A DNA stretch of 64,000 bases from Diphasiastrum complanatum (Eukaryota > Streptophyta > Lycopodiopsida > Lycopodiales > Lycopodiaceae). The notes under the pieces are model-generated. The model made no database searches and was not told the origin of the DNA. It saw only the letters and a list, made by a program, of their open reading frames with translations. The DNA is taken from assembly GCA_029204225.1 (NCBI GenBank), contig CM055103.1:57026205-57090204 (forward strand), given 5' to 3'. The position numbers and the translations under genes are program-made. Of the stretch, positions 44,161-53,739 are shown in pieces; positions within the stretch are counted from its first letter, which is position 1; each line of letters begins with the position of its first letter.

Positions 44161-44810
44161 AAATTGTCAACATTTCCTAGCTAGTTTGAGGCCTAAATTG
44201 GCTAAAATTGTAAATAGTTTTGGTTCTGGAGTTTCACACGTGTGAACCAGGCCACAATGTTTTTATTTACTGTATTTTTTCAGTATGATGAAGTGTCAAA
44301 CTTCATACCCTTCAAAATGAGACCATTTTGATGTATTTTGGTCATATAAGCCATTTTTAGCTATTTTTCCTATATAGGGAATATCTAGGGTCAAGTACCT
44401 TCTAGAGAGAGGAGAGAGAGTCATCTTCCTCATCCATAAATAGTAGGGAAGTCGTGGAGAACAGGTTGGAGAAACCTTTTGTATGCTTCATTGAGATCAA
44501 TAGATCATTGTCATTGTTTCTTCCTCCATTGAGAGCATTGTTGTGTGTATTGTCTTCAAGCTATTGTGTATGATCTTAGGTGCTTTCCAAAAGTGATAGG
44601 CTGATGTATTATGGACTGTATAATGCTATTTTGGGCCGCACTTGATGTTTATGGAAGTTTCCATTTGTGATAAATGCTTTTTGATCAAGTTCTTTGCATT
44701 CTAGGTAGCATAGAATGTGTTGCCAATTCCTAGCTTATGTAGTTTGGAGTGCAAGCATTCAAGCCAATGATCTTGGAGTTTAGATCCACTTAGGATCTGT
44801 ATTTTTCACA
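44156..44810 (+). repeat. 3' LTR of element D
   Basis: 655 bp, visually identical to the 5' LTR; palindrome at 44,233-44,246. Confidence 0.96.
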
Positions 44811-45080
44811 GATAAAAGCCACTTTAACACCTTCCCATGTATATTTTTCCTCCGTCGAGATGTTGAAGAGCCAATATTGGGCTGTGGTAACGAGTGACAT
44901 AGGAAGCAGCATCATTTTTTCTGCCAGTGTATGCTCATCATAAACTTCACATGCTTGCTCATAGATCTGGAGGAACCGGATTGGATTTGCTAACCCTTCA
45001 TACTTTGGTATTTCAAGACGTGGTGCCCTCTGAACTATTTGTAGGGACACGGCAGGTATAGGTTGACCCATTGGTTTCAT
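44811..45080 (-). pseudogene. Gypsy G gag, upstream part
   Basis: From the Met at 45,080: APRLEIPKYEGLANPIRFLQ, LAEKMMLLPMSL, AQYWLFN and YTWEGVKVAFI match the start of a plant Ty3/gypsy gag (FDG...P..FL.....Y, then W...L........TW......F). The frame leads directly into the segment at 38,379 once D is removed. No obvious stop, so this part of gag was still open when D inserted. Confidence 0.75.
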
Positions 45081-46434
45081 TGTTGCTGGTCCTACTTCTA
45101 GATCAATTCACGCTGCTGCAACTTTGAGAAGGTTTGCTGCTTGATTTCCTGCTCTGGTTGCTAATGATCGTCCTGATCTCAGATTCATTCGTCAGAAAAG
45201 TCCAAAGTAGTTGGATCTTGATGGATGAGTGAAATGAAGTCTGATCTTTATGGATCCAATCAGTTTTAGTGGCTAATATGGTATTTTTAGCCCCTTACGG
45301 TGGTTTTTCTTGGCTTCACAGTAGACATACATGGGACAAATCTTTCAACCTATCCTATCTGCGAGATTTACTCAGTGTGAGGGTTGGCTATGCGAGATAC
45401 ACTGTTTTGTAGGTAGAAACTTTGTTTTCTCAATATCTGTTGGAAACTAACTCTCACGGCTTTTTAGGAGCTAGATCTGATATGGATCTGACTCTGTTCA
45501 AAATGGAGAGAGTTCTTTCTCATGGATCTGAAAGTTATTGATGTTTACGAGGATTCAAAACCACTTTTTTGCTCATAGATCAATCAATATCTCAAACTAA
45601 CTCTTGTAGACTTCATCACTGATGAAAAATGACATTTTGAAGACAATGAGATGGTCTACGAAGGTTACTTTTATGAGGATTCACTAGATCTGATGATTTT
45701 AGTAAATTTTTAAACACTTAAATCCATTTTTTAGCTTACTGAAATCAAACTAATCTCGCAGGCTCTTCTGTGTCCTTGTCTCAATGAGATGAAACTTCAG
45801 AAACTTCTACAAGGTTACTTACTACTGGAACTGAAAATTGTGTTGTCTGCAAGGGTTTCCAACCTATTTCCCTATCTTTTTTTTCTCTTGAGAACCTTCG
45901 TAGATGTACTTTTTTTGGGAGCTAACTTTCGCAGACTTCTCTATGACACTATCTCATTGTAATAGAGCTTCAGAGGCCTCTACGAAGGCTAGTTTGATTT
46001 TTTTTTGGCTTTTACAAGGGATTTTTAAAAAATTTATGATTTTTTCTCTGTTTTTCAGAATCTGTTGGGAGGTAAGCTTTGCAGGCTTCTATGCAGGTCT
46101 GGGACAGTACCCTGGAGCTGCTGCCAGTCGTGCGAATGTTAGTTCTTGCTGGTTTTTGAGATCAAATCAAAATATGATAATTTTTGGCTCTTTTTTTTTC
46201 TCCAAAAATAGTTTTGAGTGTGTTTTTGGTTTTTCAAGGTTTGTGATGGTATGTTAGGCCCTTAGAGGCTGCTTTAGGTCTCCACTACCACTCCACACCT
46301 CCTCCGCTAGCTCTCAATAGTCCAATCACAAAAAATCAAGCAAAACAAGCTAAATCTATTCCCCAAAACCACTAAAACACACTAAAAAAACAAAAGCAAC
46401 TAAATATGCAACTATAGCTAATTAGGTATAGCCT
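45081..46434 (-). other. Leader of gypsy element G
   Basis: About 1.35 kb between primer site and gag. Long gypsy leaders are usual in plants. Repeated GATCTG/CAGATC and TCTGTTGG-like words; plus-strand open frames rich in Phe are not supported. Confidence 0.6.
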
Positions 46435-46453
46435 ATCCCCGACAATGGCGCCA
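46435..46453 (-). promoter_or_regulatory. Primer-binding site, gypsy element G
   Basis: The minus strand reads TGGCGCCATTGTCGGGGAT one base after the LTR end ACA. This resembles the TGGCGCCGTTGCCGGGGA primer sites of plant Athila/Tat-type gypsy elements (tRNA-Asp type in my recollection). Confidence 0.8.
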
Positions 46454-46454
46454 T

Positions 46455-47229
46455 TGTAGGATGTGTAGTTTGGGTGGTGAGCAGCCTTCCGTCTGTCAAG
46501 AAGCGTTAGAACACAAGGATATGTTCCTAACTATATTTAGTTGCTAGTTTAGATGCTTCCTAACTCTATTTTAACACTATCCCACTTCTAACTCTACTTT
46601 CACTAACACTAACACATCAAGATTGAAAGTGAAAGAAAAAAGAGAGAGAGTTTTAGAGGGAGGTTAGCTCATGTGAACATCCTAGCATACTAAGGGAGAA
46701 ACTTTTAACTACTATGAAGCAAGAACAAAGGCAAATGGAAATCAAATAGCAAACACAATGAAAGAGCAAGAGCATGCAAGTATAGCACATAAGGATGCTT
46801 GAGCTCTCAAAATAGTAGAGTCTCCTCCTCTCAAATAAGAATGTAAAATGGTGTACAATAGGTGCCATTTTATCTTTGGGGTGGCCCTTGCCCCTTGCTT
46901 CCTATTGGCTACTTGAAACTTAGGTGGGATTGAAATCCACACCTTTCACAAGAAACACAAACTAATTAATGGTGTAGGAAGAAGCACACCCCACTTACCA
47001 CCATTTGACTTTTGACTAATTACAAAAACTTAGAAACTTAAGTTAAGCTTAAATTTTGGTCTTTTAAAATTATTTTAATTACATGGCCTAAAGTAAAGTT
47101 TATTCCAAAAATAATTATTTACAAGTGCTCATTAGGCCATGGGCTTACGCACGCAGGATGCCACGACCCTAGCAGCTATTTCTAATTTTTCTGACTAATT
47201 TATTTATTTACATGGTAATACCCTCAACA
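46455..47229 (-). repeat. 5' LTR of gypsy element G
   Basis: On the minus strand it starts TGTTGAGGGTATTACC (47,229) and ends CATCCTACA (46,455), about 775 bp with TG...CA ends, next to the primer site. The start abuts the GA-rich array. No second copy was found in the window. Confidence 0.7.
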
Positions 47230-47253
47230 GAGAGAGAGGAAGAGGGGGGGGGG

Positions 47254-47254
47254 A

Positions 47255-47326
<72 letters not shown>
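47254..47326. repeat. (GA)n microsatellite
   Basis: Uninterrupted GA repeat of about 36 units after a G-rich lead; next to the start of the gypsy LTR. Confidence 0.95.
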
Positions 47327-47329
<3 letters not shown>

Positions 47330-47402
47330 GGAAAGCCACGTAGGACTACCATAGGCTTGTGTAGCTAATTTGTTGGATTTTTGGAGGCTATCTTGGGTAG
47401 AC

Positions 47403-47404
<2 letters not shown>

Positions 47405-47472
<68 letters not shown>
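47405..47472. repeat. (GA)n microsatellite
   Basis: About 34 GA units, starting after TAGACATA and ending at CAGACTCATGG. Confidence 0.95.
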
Positions 47473-47473
<1 letters not shown>

Positions 47474-47921
47474 AGACTCATGGCAATCCATATAGGCTTG
47501 CCACGTGTAAAACCATGTAGGCTTGGGACTTGCCATGTGGAAAGCCACGTATGACTACCATAGGCTTGTGTAGCAGGCCACATAGGCATGTCATAGGTCT
47601 GCTATCTACCAAGCTTGTCGCATACTACCACATGGCAAGCCATGGTGGCAAACCACGTAGTTCTAACATAGGCTTGCATGGCAAGCCATAAAGACCTGTC
47701 ACATGGAAAACCATGTAGGCTTGGGATTGACCATTTAACAAGCCACGTAGGCCTACCATAGGCTTGTGTAGTAGGCCAAATAGGCCTATTATCTACCAAG
47801 CCTATCATAGGCCTGTCACATGGCAAATCATGCAAGCTTGGGGTGTGCCACATGGCAAGTTATGTAGGTCTACCATAGGCTTTTGCAGCAAGCCAAACGA
47901 GCTCTGCCATGTAGGCTTGAG

Positions 47922-47923
<2 letters not shown>

Positions 47924-47997
<74 letters not shown>
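47924..47997. repeat. (GA)n microsatellite
   Basis: About 36 GA units between GCTTGAGTG and GTGGGCTCGAAA, the unit landmark. Confidence 0.95.
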
Positions 47998-48001
<4 letters not shown>

Positions 48002-49424
48002 CTCGAAAACTGACACATGGCAAGCCATATAGGCCTACCATAGGCTTGCATGGAAGAACACATAGGCATGGCATAGGCCTCATGTCTGCCATGCAAGCAT
48101 GTTGCAGGTTACCACATAGGCTTGTGTGGCAAACCAACCAGGCTCTACCACGTAGGCTTGAGTGGACCTAGAGAGAGAAAGATGTGGGGCCTGCAAGCTA
48201 CCATGTGACAAGCCACATAGGCCTGTCACATGGAAAACCATGTAGGCTTGGGACTGCTCATGTGGCAAATCACATAGGCCTACCATAGACTTGTGTGGCT
48301 TGCCACATGGCCTACCATAGGCTTGTGTAATAGGGCACATAGGCCGACTATCTACCAAGGCTATCATCAGTTGCCACATGACAAGCCACATAGTCCTGCC
48401 ACATCCCAAATCATGCAAGCTTGGGGTTTGCAACATGGCAAGCCACATAGGCCTGTGGCAGGCCAACCGAGCTCTACCATGTAGGCCTGAGTGGACCTAG
48501 AGAGAGAGAGAGAGAGAGAGGTCGGCTCGAAACACATGTGGCAAGCCATGTAGGCCTACCATAGGCTTGCATGGTAGACCACATAGGCATGGAATAGGCC
48601 TCATGTCTGCCATGCAAGCATGTTACAGGTTGTCACATAAATTTGCCATAGGCTTGTGTGGCAAGCCAACCGAACTCTGCCACGTAGGCTTGAGTGGACC
48701 TAGAGAAATAAAGAGGTGGGGCTCGCAACCTACCACGAGGCAAGCCACGTAGGCCTGCCACATGAAAAACCATGTAGGGTTAGTACTTCCCATAGGCTTG
48801 TGTAGCAGGCCACATAGGCATGTCATAGATCTACTATCTGCCAATCTTGTCACAAGCTGTCACGTGGAAAGCCACATAGGTCTATCACGTGGCAAGTCCT
48901 GCAAGCTTAGGGTTTACCATGTGGCAAATCATGTACGCCTAACATAGGCTTGTGTGACAAGCCAACCAGGCTTTGCCACATAGGCTTGAGTGGACCTAGA
49001 GAGAGAAAGAGACGGGGCTCAAAAGCTGCCAGGTGGCAAGCCATGTAGGCCTACCATAGGCTTGTGTGGCTTGTCACATGGCTTACCATAGGCTTGTGTA
49101 GTAGGCCACATAGGCCTGCTATCTACCAAGCTTGTCATAGGTTGCCACGTAGCAAGTCACGTATGCCTTCCACATGGCAAATCATGCAGACTTGGGGTTA
49201 CCCATGTGACAAGCCATGGAGGCCTATCATAGGCTGGCAAACCCACCAGGCTACTTACGTGGTTTGCTATTTGCCAAGCCTGTCACACACTACACGTGGC
49301 AAGCCACGTACGTCTGTCACATGGCAAATCATGTAGGCTTGAGGTTTGCCATGTGGCAAGCCATGTAGGCCTACCATAGGCTTGTATGGGAAGCCAATCA
49401 TGCTTGAGTGGACCCAGAGAGAGA

Positions 49425-49426
<2 letters not shown>

Positions 49427-49520
<94 letters not shown>
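49427..49520. repeat. (TA)n microsatellite
   Basis: About 47 TA units between GACCCAGAGAGAGATC and GTGGGCTCAAAAG, the same position in the higher-order unit that carries GA elsewhere. Confidence 0.95.
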
Positions 49521-49523
<3 letters not shown>

Positions 49524-49557
49524 GGCTCAAAAGTTGCCACGTGGCAAGTCACGCAAG

Positions 49558-49829
49558 TTAGAATTAAAGTAGAATCGTTGTGCTACTATATTGTGGGTCC
49601 TATCAATTGATAAAGATCAGTTGGCCTCGCCACGAGGCAAGTCGACGGGACACGCATCCCACCAACGGCAACCTGCGTCATGCATGGGTTGCCTGAGCGA
49701 ACAACTATATGTACAGTGTAATTTCATTTTGAGAAATACAGTTGCTATGTGAGCTTGCTGTGGAGAGTGTTTTCTATCTGTGTTACTGTGTAGCATGATC
49801 CGTGTTCCTGTTCGAAGCAAATTCTAAGT
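49558..49829 (+). repeat. 5' LTR of element F (non-TG/CA ends)
   Basis: Starts TTAGAATTAAAGTAGAATC after the repeat array and ends AGCAAATTCTAAG directly before TGGTATCAGAGCC. The start is confirmed by the repeat at 55,121 behind a polypurine tract. Exact termini could shift by 1-2 bases because GTTAGAATT precedes both copies. Confidence 0.65.
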
Positions 49830-49842
49830 TGGTATCAGAGCC
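49830..49842 (+). promoter_or_regulatory. Primer-binding site, element F
   Basis: TGGTATCAGAGCC, initiator tRNA-Met type, at the LTR boundary. Confidence 0.88.
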
Positions 49843-50295
49843 GTACATGGAGTGTACACATTACAACATCGCGGTTGAAGAGAGCTTTAGGAGAACTGTC
49901 TTCTGAGAGTTCGGGGTTTACGGTGGGTTGAAGACGGAAAGAGAAGCACTGGTTGGGGCACAGTTTCTAGTTTATAGAGGCTTGCCAAGCTCAGCAGAGG
50001 GATTATTAGCCTGTGCATAGCATCAGACAGGGAAAAATTTGGTTCAAAATTGACAATTTTGAAGCCAGTTGAAAATTGAAACCGGGTTTGGAGTTACAGT
50101 TTTCTACAAATAATTGGTGATTTCTTCGATGTTTGTTCACCATTTTGGATTTTGTAAGGATAGGAAGGAAGCTAATCATATTCTCAACCAGCCATGGAGA
50201 GATTCTGAGGTCTATGTCAGAGATCTGTCTGCAAACAGTTAACCTAGCAGATTTGTGGTAAAAGGTGAAAAAAGCCACTTTGTCAAGTTGAGCTA
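49843..50295 (+). other. Leader of element F
   Basis: About 450 bp after the primer site with no supported ORF. The following sequence belongs to E2, whose 3' half is missing at this junction. Confidence 0.6.
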
Positions 50296-52235
50296 AAGAT
50301 AATTTGCACAATTAATGGCTTCTCCCCAAAAATCTTTCGGCAAAGATGCCTCAATTCTCATAGATTTTGCACATTCACATAGAGATCTATTCTTTCTCTC
50401 GGCCACTCCATTTTGAGATGGAGAGTAGGCACAAGAAAACTCTCTTTTAATGCCTTCAAGCTCACAAAAATCTTGAAATTTATTGGAGATATATTCACCA
50501 CCTCCATCACTTCTAAGAGCTTTAATCTTGAATGAGAATTGCTTTTCTACATAAGCTTTGAAAATAAGAAAATGATCAAACACCATAGATTTAGAAGCAA
50601 GAAGATATATCCAAGTGAATCTTGTGTAATCATCAATGAAAGTAACAAAACAAGTGGCTCCTCCCTTGCTTGTAGTTGATGAGAAATGCACATCCGAGTG
50701 GATTAACTCCAAAGGATGCTTGCTTTTGATAGAAGATCTTGTAAATGGCTTTTTGTGAGATTTAGCAATAGCACAAGCCTCCCAAGGCTTGATCTTCTTG
50801 GAGAATGACTTTGGCAAGCCAATAGCTTTGGCTTCTTTGATTATAGAGAGCATGGATTTGTAGTTGGGATGTCCCAACCTCCTATGCCATAATTCCTCCA
50901 TAGAGAGCTTGTTCACAAGAGCAGCATTACAAGCATTCACATACTCATTTGGATCTAGTTTATAGATGCCACCAAATCTAGATCCTAATGCAAGTATCTC
51001 ATCATTCTTCTTGATAGTGCAAGTATCAACATTGAATTTTACATCAAGGCCATTATCAAGCAATTGGCCAACACTAATAAGATTCTTGGTAAGCTTAGGT
51101 ACATAAATAACTGTAGAGAGAGAAAGAACTTTAGAGGATGCAAGCTTCAAGGGAATGTTCCCTATGCCTTCAATAGGACATTCAAAATCATTTGCAGTGT
51201 ATATTGATTTCTTGACTCCATCATAAGGTGCAATAGAAGAGAAAGAGTCCTTGGAGCTACACATATGTGAAGAGGCTCCACTATCAATATACCATAGGCC
51301 GTCCTTCTTGAAAGGAGTAGATGAGAAACTAGAGACCATAAGAGATCCCTCTCCATCACTTGCAATAGTGTCTTCCTTCTCATTGGTAATATTGGCTTGC
51401 TTGAGTTGATTCTTCTTTTTGAAGCAATTGGTGGCATAATGACCTTTCTTGCCACAATAAAAGCACTTGATCTTCTTCTTCTTGAGCTTGGATGATGAAG
51501 CATTAGAGGAATTATCTTTCTCCTCATCTTTGTCTTTGGATTTGACTTTGTCCTTGCTTGAGGATTGTTGATGTTGGTTCTTTCTCCTCCCTTTGTGCTT
51601 ATCCTTGGCAAAGAGAGCTTTGCCATCATTATGAGTGAAAGAAAGCTTGTCCATCCTCAAGAGCTTGTACTCTTGTCTTGATTCTTCTGAAATTAGCACA
51701 CTTTGGAGAGCCTCCAAACTTGGTAGCTCTTCCTTAATGGCATAGGATTGGACAAGGTTATCAAATTCACTTCTCAAGCCATTGAGAATGGCTTGAACTA
51801 GCTCATTTTGATTGACGGAATCACCAATGCAAGCAAGCTCTCTATGAATGTCTTTTACTCTCAAAACATAACTAGATGCACTCTCGTCACTCTTTTGGCT
51901 ACTTTGAAAGATTTGATTCCTAAGAGTGAGAAGCCCAGAGGTATTCTTAGCCTCATAGATAGTCTTGAGACAATCCCAAGCTTCTTTGGTTGTTGTACAA
52001 GTACCTCTCTCCCTCAATATCTCATTAGAGACATTCATCTTAATGTAGTGGAGAGCCATCCTAGCTCTCTTTTTGTATTTTTGAACCTCTTGAAGAACTT
52101 GTGGTTCTTCTTCAAGGCCAAGAACTATGTCCATCACGTCTTGAAGGATCAAGATGAACTCCATCCTCATTTTTCAAAATGAATAATTTGAAGTGGTCAA
52201 TCTTTCACTTGGTTCCAAGGATGAACCCCATTGAA
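50296..52235 (-). pseudogene. Element E2 gag-protease-integrase remnant
   Basis: Open from the Met at 52,170 to a stop near 50,293 (625 codons). The true start is further upstream: in frame before this Met the sequence reads LEPSERLTTSNYSF, then TGA, where relatives have Trp (SNYSTWKVRME), a TGG-to-TGA nonsense change. A small indel separates that segment from MSSMG at about 52,230. Downstream are the knuckle CFYCGKKGHYATNC, protease WYIDSGASSHMCS and integrase HRRLGHPN, but the first Cys of the HHCC pair is Trp (PWEACAIAKSH). DDE residues are in HSDVHFSS, LRSDGGGEY (Asn to Gly) and NGVAERKNR. Integrase then breaks off. Dead element. Confidence 0.88.
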
Positions 52236-52984
52236 GACATTTGAAGTGAAGAAAACTCAAATGATGAACAATAAATGTTGTTACACACTCTCAATAGGAT
52301 TCAATAATTGAGTACTATCTCCTCCTATGAAAGATCTTGTAACTATTTGTGAATTGATTCTCACTAGCTACTCAAATCTCTCTAAAACAAGATCTATTTC
52401 ACATCAAATGATGGAATATAGGCAAAGCTAGGATCTAACACTATTATCACGTGTGAAATACACTAATAAACCAAATTTGACTCAAATACAATGATATTGC
52501 ATGAAACAAAATGGCTAAGATCTCAAAATAGTGCCTAGATCACATATAGATGAGATTGGCAAGCATACAACTGTGATTTTGGATCAACCAAGCAATCTCT
52601 TGACCAAACCAAATGTGTCCACCCAGGTCTAGGTGCCCTACCTATATCTCTTCAAAAGCTTATAACTTTTGATTGGCTCAACCAAATGGAATGAAACTGA
52701 TTACAACAAAAACTAGACAAAAATAGCTTTGAACAAGCTATCAAGCAAGATAAATGGATCAACCATGAGAGAGAACTTCCAAACTGAAATTGGATGTTCC
52801 TCACACATTTCTGAGCACCTGATTCCGTATAGTACCAGGTCAGACCCAATCAATGTCCTTTTGATCTCTTTTGATCCAAGATTGAACAAGATAGCTAGGA
52901 AAATGGGCCTTGACAACTTCTAGCTTCTAGATTGATGAAATTTTTTTCACTTAGGTGGATCAAAATGCATGGTAACCTTAGGTA
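52236..52984 (-). other. Leader of element E2
   Basis: About 750 bp; shares the ordered words GTACTATACGGAAT and CAGTTTGG.(A/G)GTTCTCTCTCA with the leader of element H. No ORF supported. Confidence 0.65.
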
Positions 52985-52997
52985 GGCTCTGATACCA
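52985..52997 (-). promoter_or_regulatory. Primer-binding site, element E2
   Basis: The minus strand reads TGGTATCAGAGCC next to the LTR end AAATTCAACA. Confidence 0.9.
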
Positions 52998-53654
52998 TGT
53001 TGAATTTCACACATGTGGATTGTCCACAACATGTACTTGTGATCTCCTAAGGTGTGTAGATGCACCAAGATCAAGACTAGATTGAGATTCAAAATCAATC
53101 TTAGATCCTATGGCAAAAACACACTACTACATGCATTCAATCACTTCCAACTCTCACTCACACGTGTGGGAAGTATTCAAAAATAATCTAAGTAGGAACA
53201 AGCTGCTCTCCTCGGGTAGAGAGAGAAAATACATCATGAGCTCTCGGGTAGAGAGAGAAAGCTAGAAATCCAATAACTCACAAAATCCATGAAATCACCA
53301 AATCAATTGCATTCAAAATGAGGAGTACAATGATACTAGTAGGTCCACGAGCTATCACTATGCTTAACTATGATTGGACCATATTTTGTCACCTCCTGAT
53401 CCTATTGGATCATTGATCCATGCACCTCTTAATTCTATTGGACTATATTCAAGCACACCTCAATTTCCTATTGGACCTCACAAGGTTCCACATCTAAATC
53501 CTATTGGACCTCTTGGAATTCATCAAACAAAAGCTTTACACTTGTCTACACTCTAATTGGCACGTGTTTAGCCTCTTACTCTATTTTGGCAATAGTCGCA
53601 TTACAAGTGGAAATGCATAATTTGCCATCTATGCCAAATTTATTCCTATCAACA
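52998..53654 (-). repeat. 5' LTR of element E2 with phased CCAAT repeats
   Basis: About 657 bp, minus strand TGTTGATAGG ... GAAATTCAACA. Contains a CACACGTGTGAG palindrome near 53,159 and five CCAAT boxes at about 33-bp spacing (separate entry). The outer boundary at 53,654 is inferred from TGTTGATAGG and is not backed by a target duplication. Confidence 0.65.
53373..53507 (-). promoter_or_regulatory. Five phased CCAAT boxes in the E2 LTR
   Basis: ATTGG on the plus strand (CCAAT on the E2 sense strand) at 53,373, 53,404, 53,437, 53,470 and 53,503; the last four are exactly 33 bp apart and the first 31. Surrounding words (CACCTC...CCTATTGGA) repeat too, so this is a 33-bp tandem repeat in the promoter half of the LTR. 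CCAAT is the NF-Y binding core (family knowledge); function here is inference. Confidence 0.7.
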
Positions 53655-53739
53655 TCCTACACCTAGATGCTTGATGTAAAAAACATAAGACCCCTATATC
53701 TAACATAGATAATCTTTTTCAATTCTTCACACTAAGTAC

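Larger units (their letters stand above)
38380..44810 (+). mobile_element. Copia element D, complete and apparently recent
   Basis: LTR 38,380-39,034, primer site 39,035, leader, uninterrupted gag-pol, polypurine tract, LTR 44,156-44,810. Target duplication GATAA on both sides (38,375-38,379 and 44,811-44,815). The two 655-bp LTRs look identical by eye, so insertion is young relative to the other elements. It landed inside the gag of gypsy element G. Confidence 0.96.
36540..47229 (-). mobile_element. Decayed Ty3/gypsy element G (minus), carrying element D
   Basis: Right to left on the minus strand: 5' LTR 47,229-46,455, primer site 46,453-46,435, leader, gag (45,080-44,811 and 38,379-38,054), unreadable sequence, and RT fragments (about 37,230-36,567). 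Copia D is inserted inside gag at GATAA. RNase H, integrase and the 3' LTR are missing or unrecognisable, so the left boundary is only where readable RT ends. Confidence 0.75.
47230..49557. repeat. Complex satellite-like array with embedded GA and TA microsatellites
   Basis: About 2.3 kb built from short variants of CATGGCAAGCCATGTAGGCC and CTACCATAGGCTTGTGTGG, arranged in higher-order units of unequal length. A landmark near GGCTTGAGTGGACCTAGAGAGA recurs at about 47,917, 48,152, 48,487, 48,690, 48,983 and 49,405 (spacings about 200-420 bp). Long dinucleotide tracts sit at this landmark in several units. Open frames on both strands are artefacts of the repeat. Nature unknown: a local minisatellite or a non-coding retroelement interior. 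Confidence 0.85.
50296..53654 (-). mobile_element. Copia element E2 (minus), 5' part only
   Basis: Minus strand: LTR 53,654-52,998, primer site 52,997-52,985, leader, gag-protease-integrase to 50,296, where copia similarity stops in mid-integrase (after WGEAINCANYL). RT, RNase H and the 3' LTR are gone. It lies between the leader and RT of element F, so a deletion probably removed both the rest of E2 and part of F. LTR end and leader resemble those of element H. Confidence 0.8.

Noticed and set aside
47204-48171. Long open frames with Ser-Leu or Arg-Glu repeats
   Set aside because: Direct translation of GA repeats.
47230-49557. CRISPR-like array
   Set aside because: Repeat words are variable, units unequal (about 200-420 bp), no constant repeat-spacer pattern, and the context is a plant genome.
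49283-49610. Tyr-Ile repeat frames on both strands
   Set aside because: Translation of the TA microsatellite.
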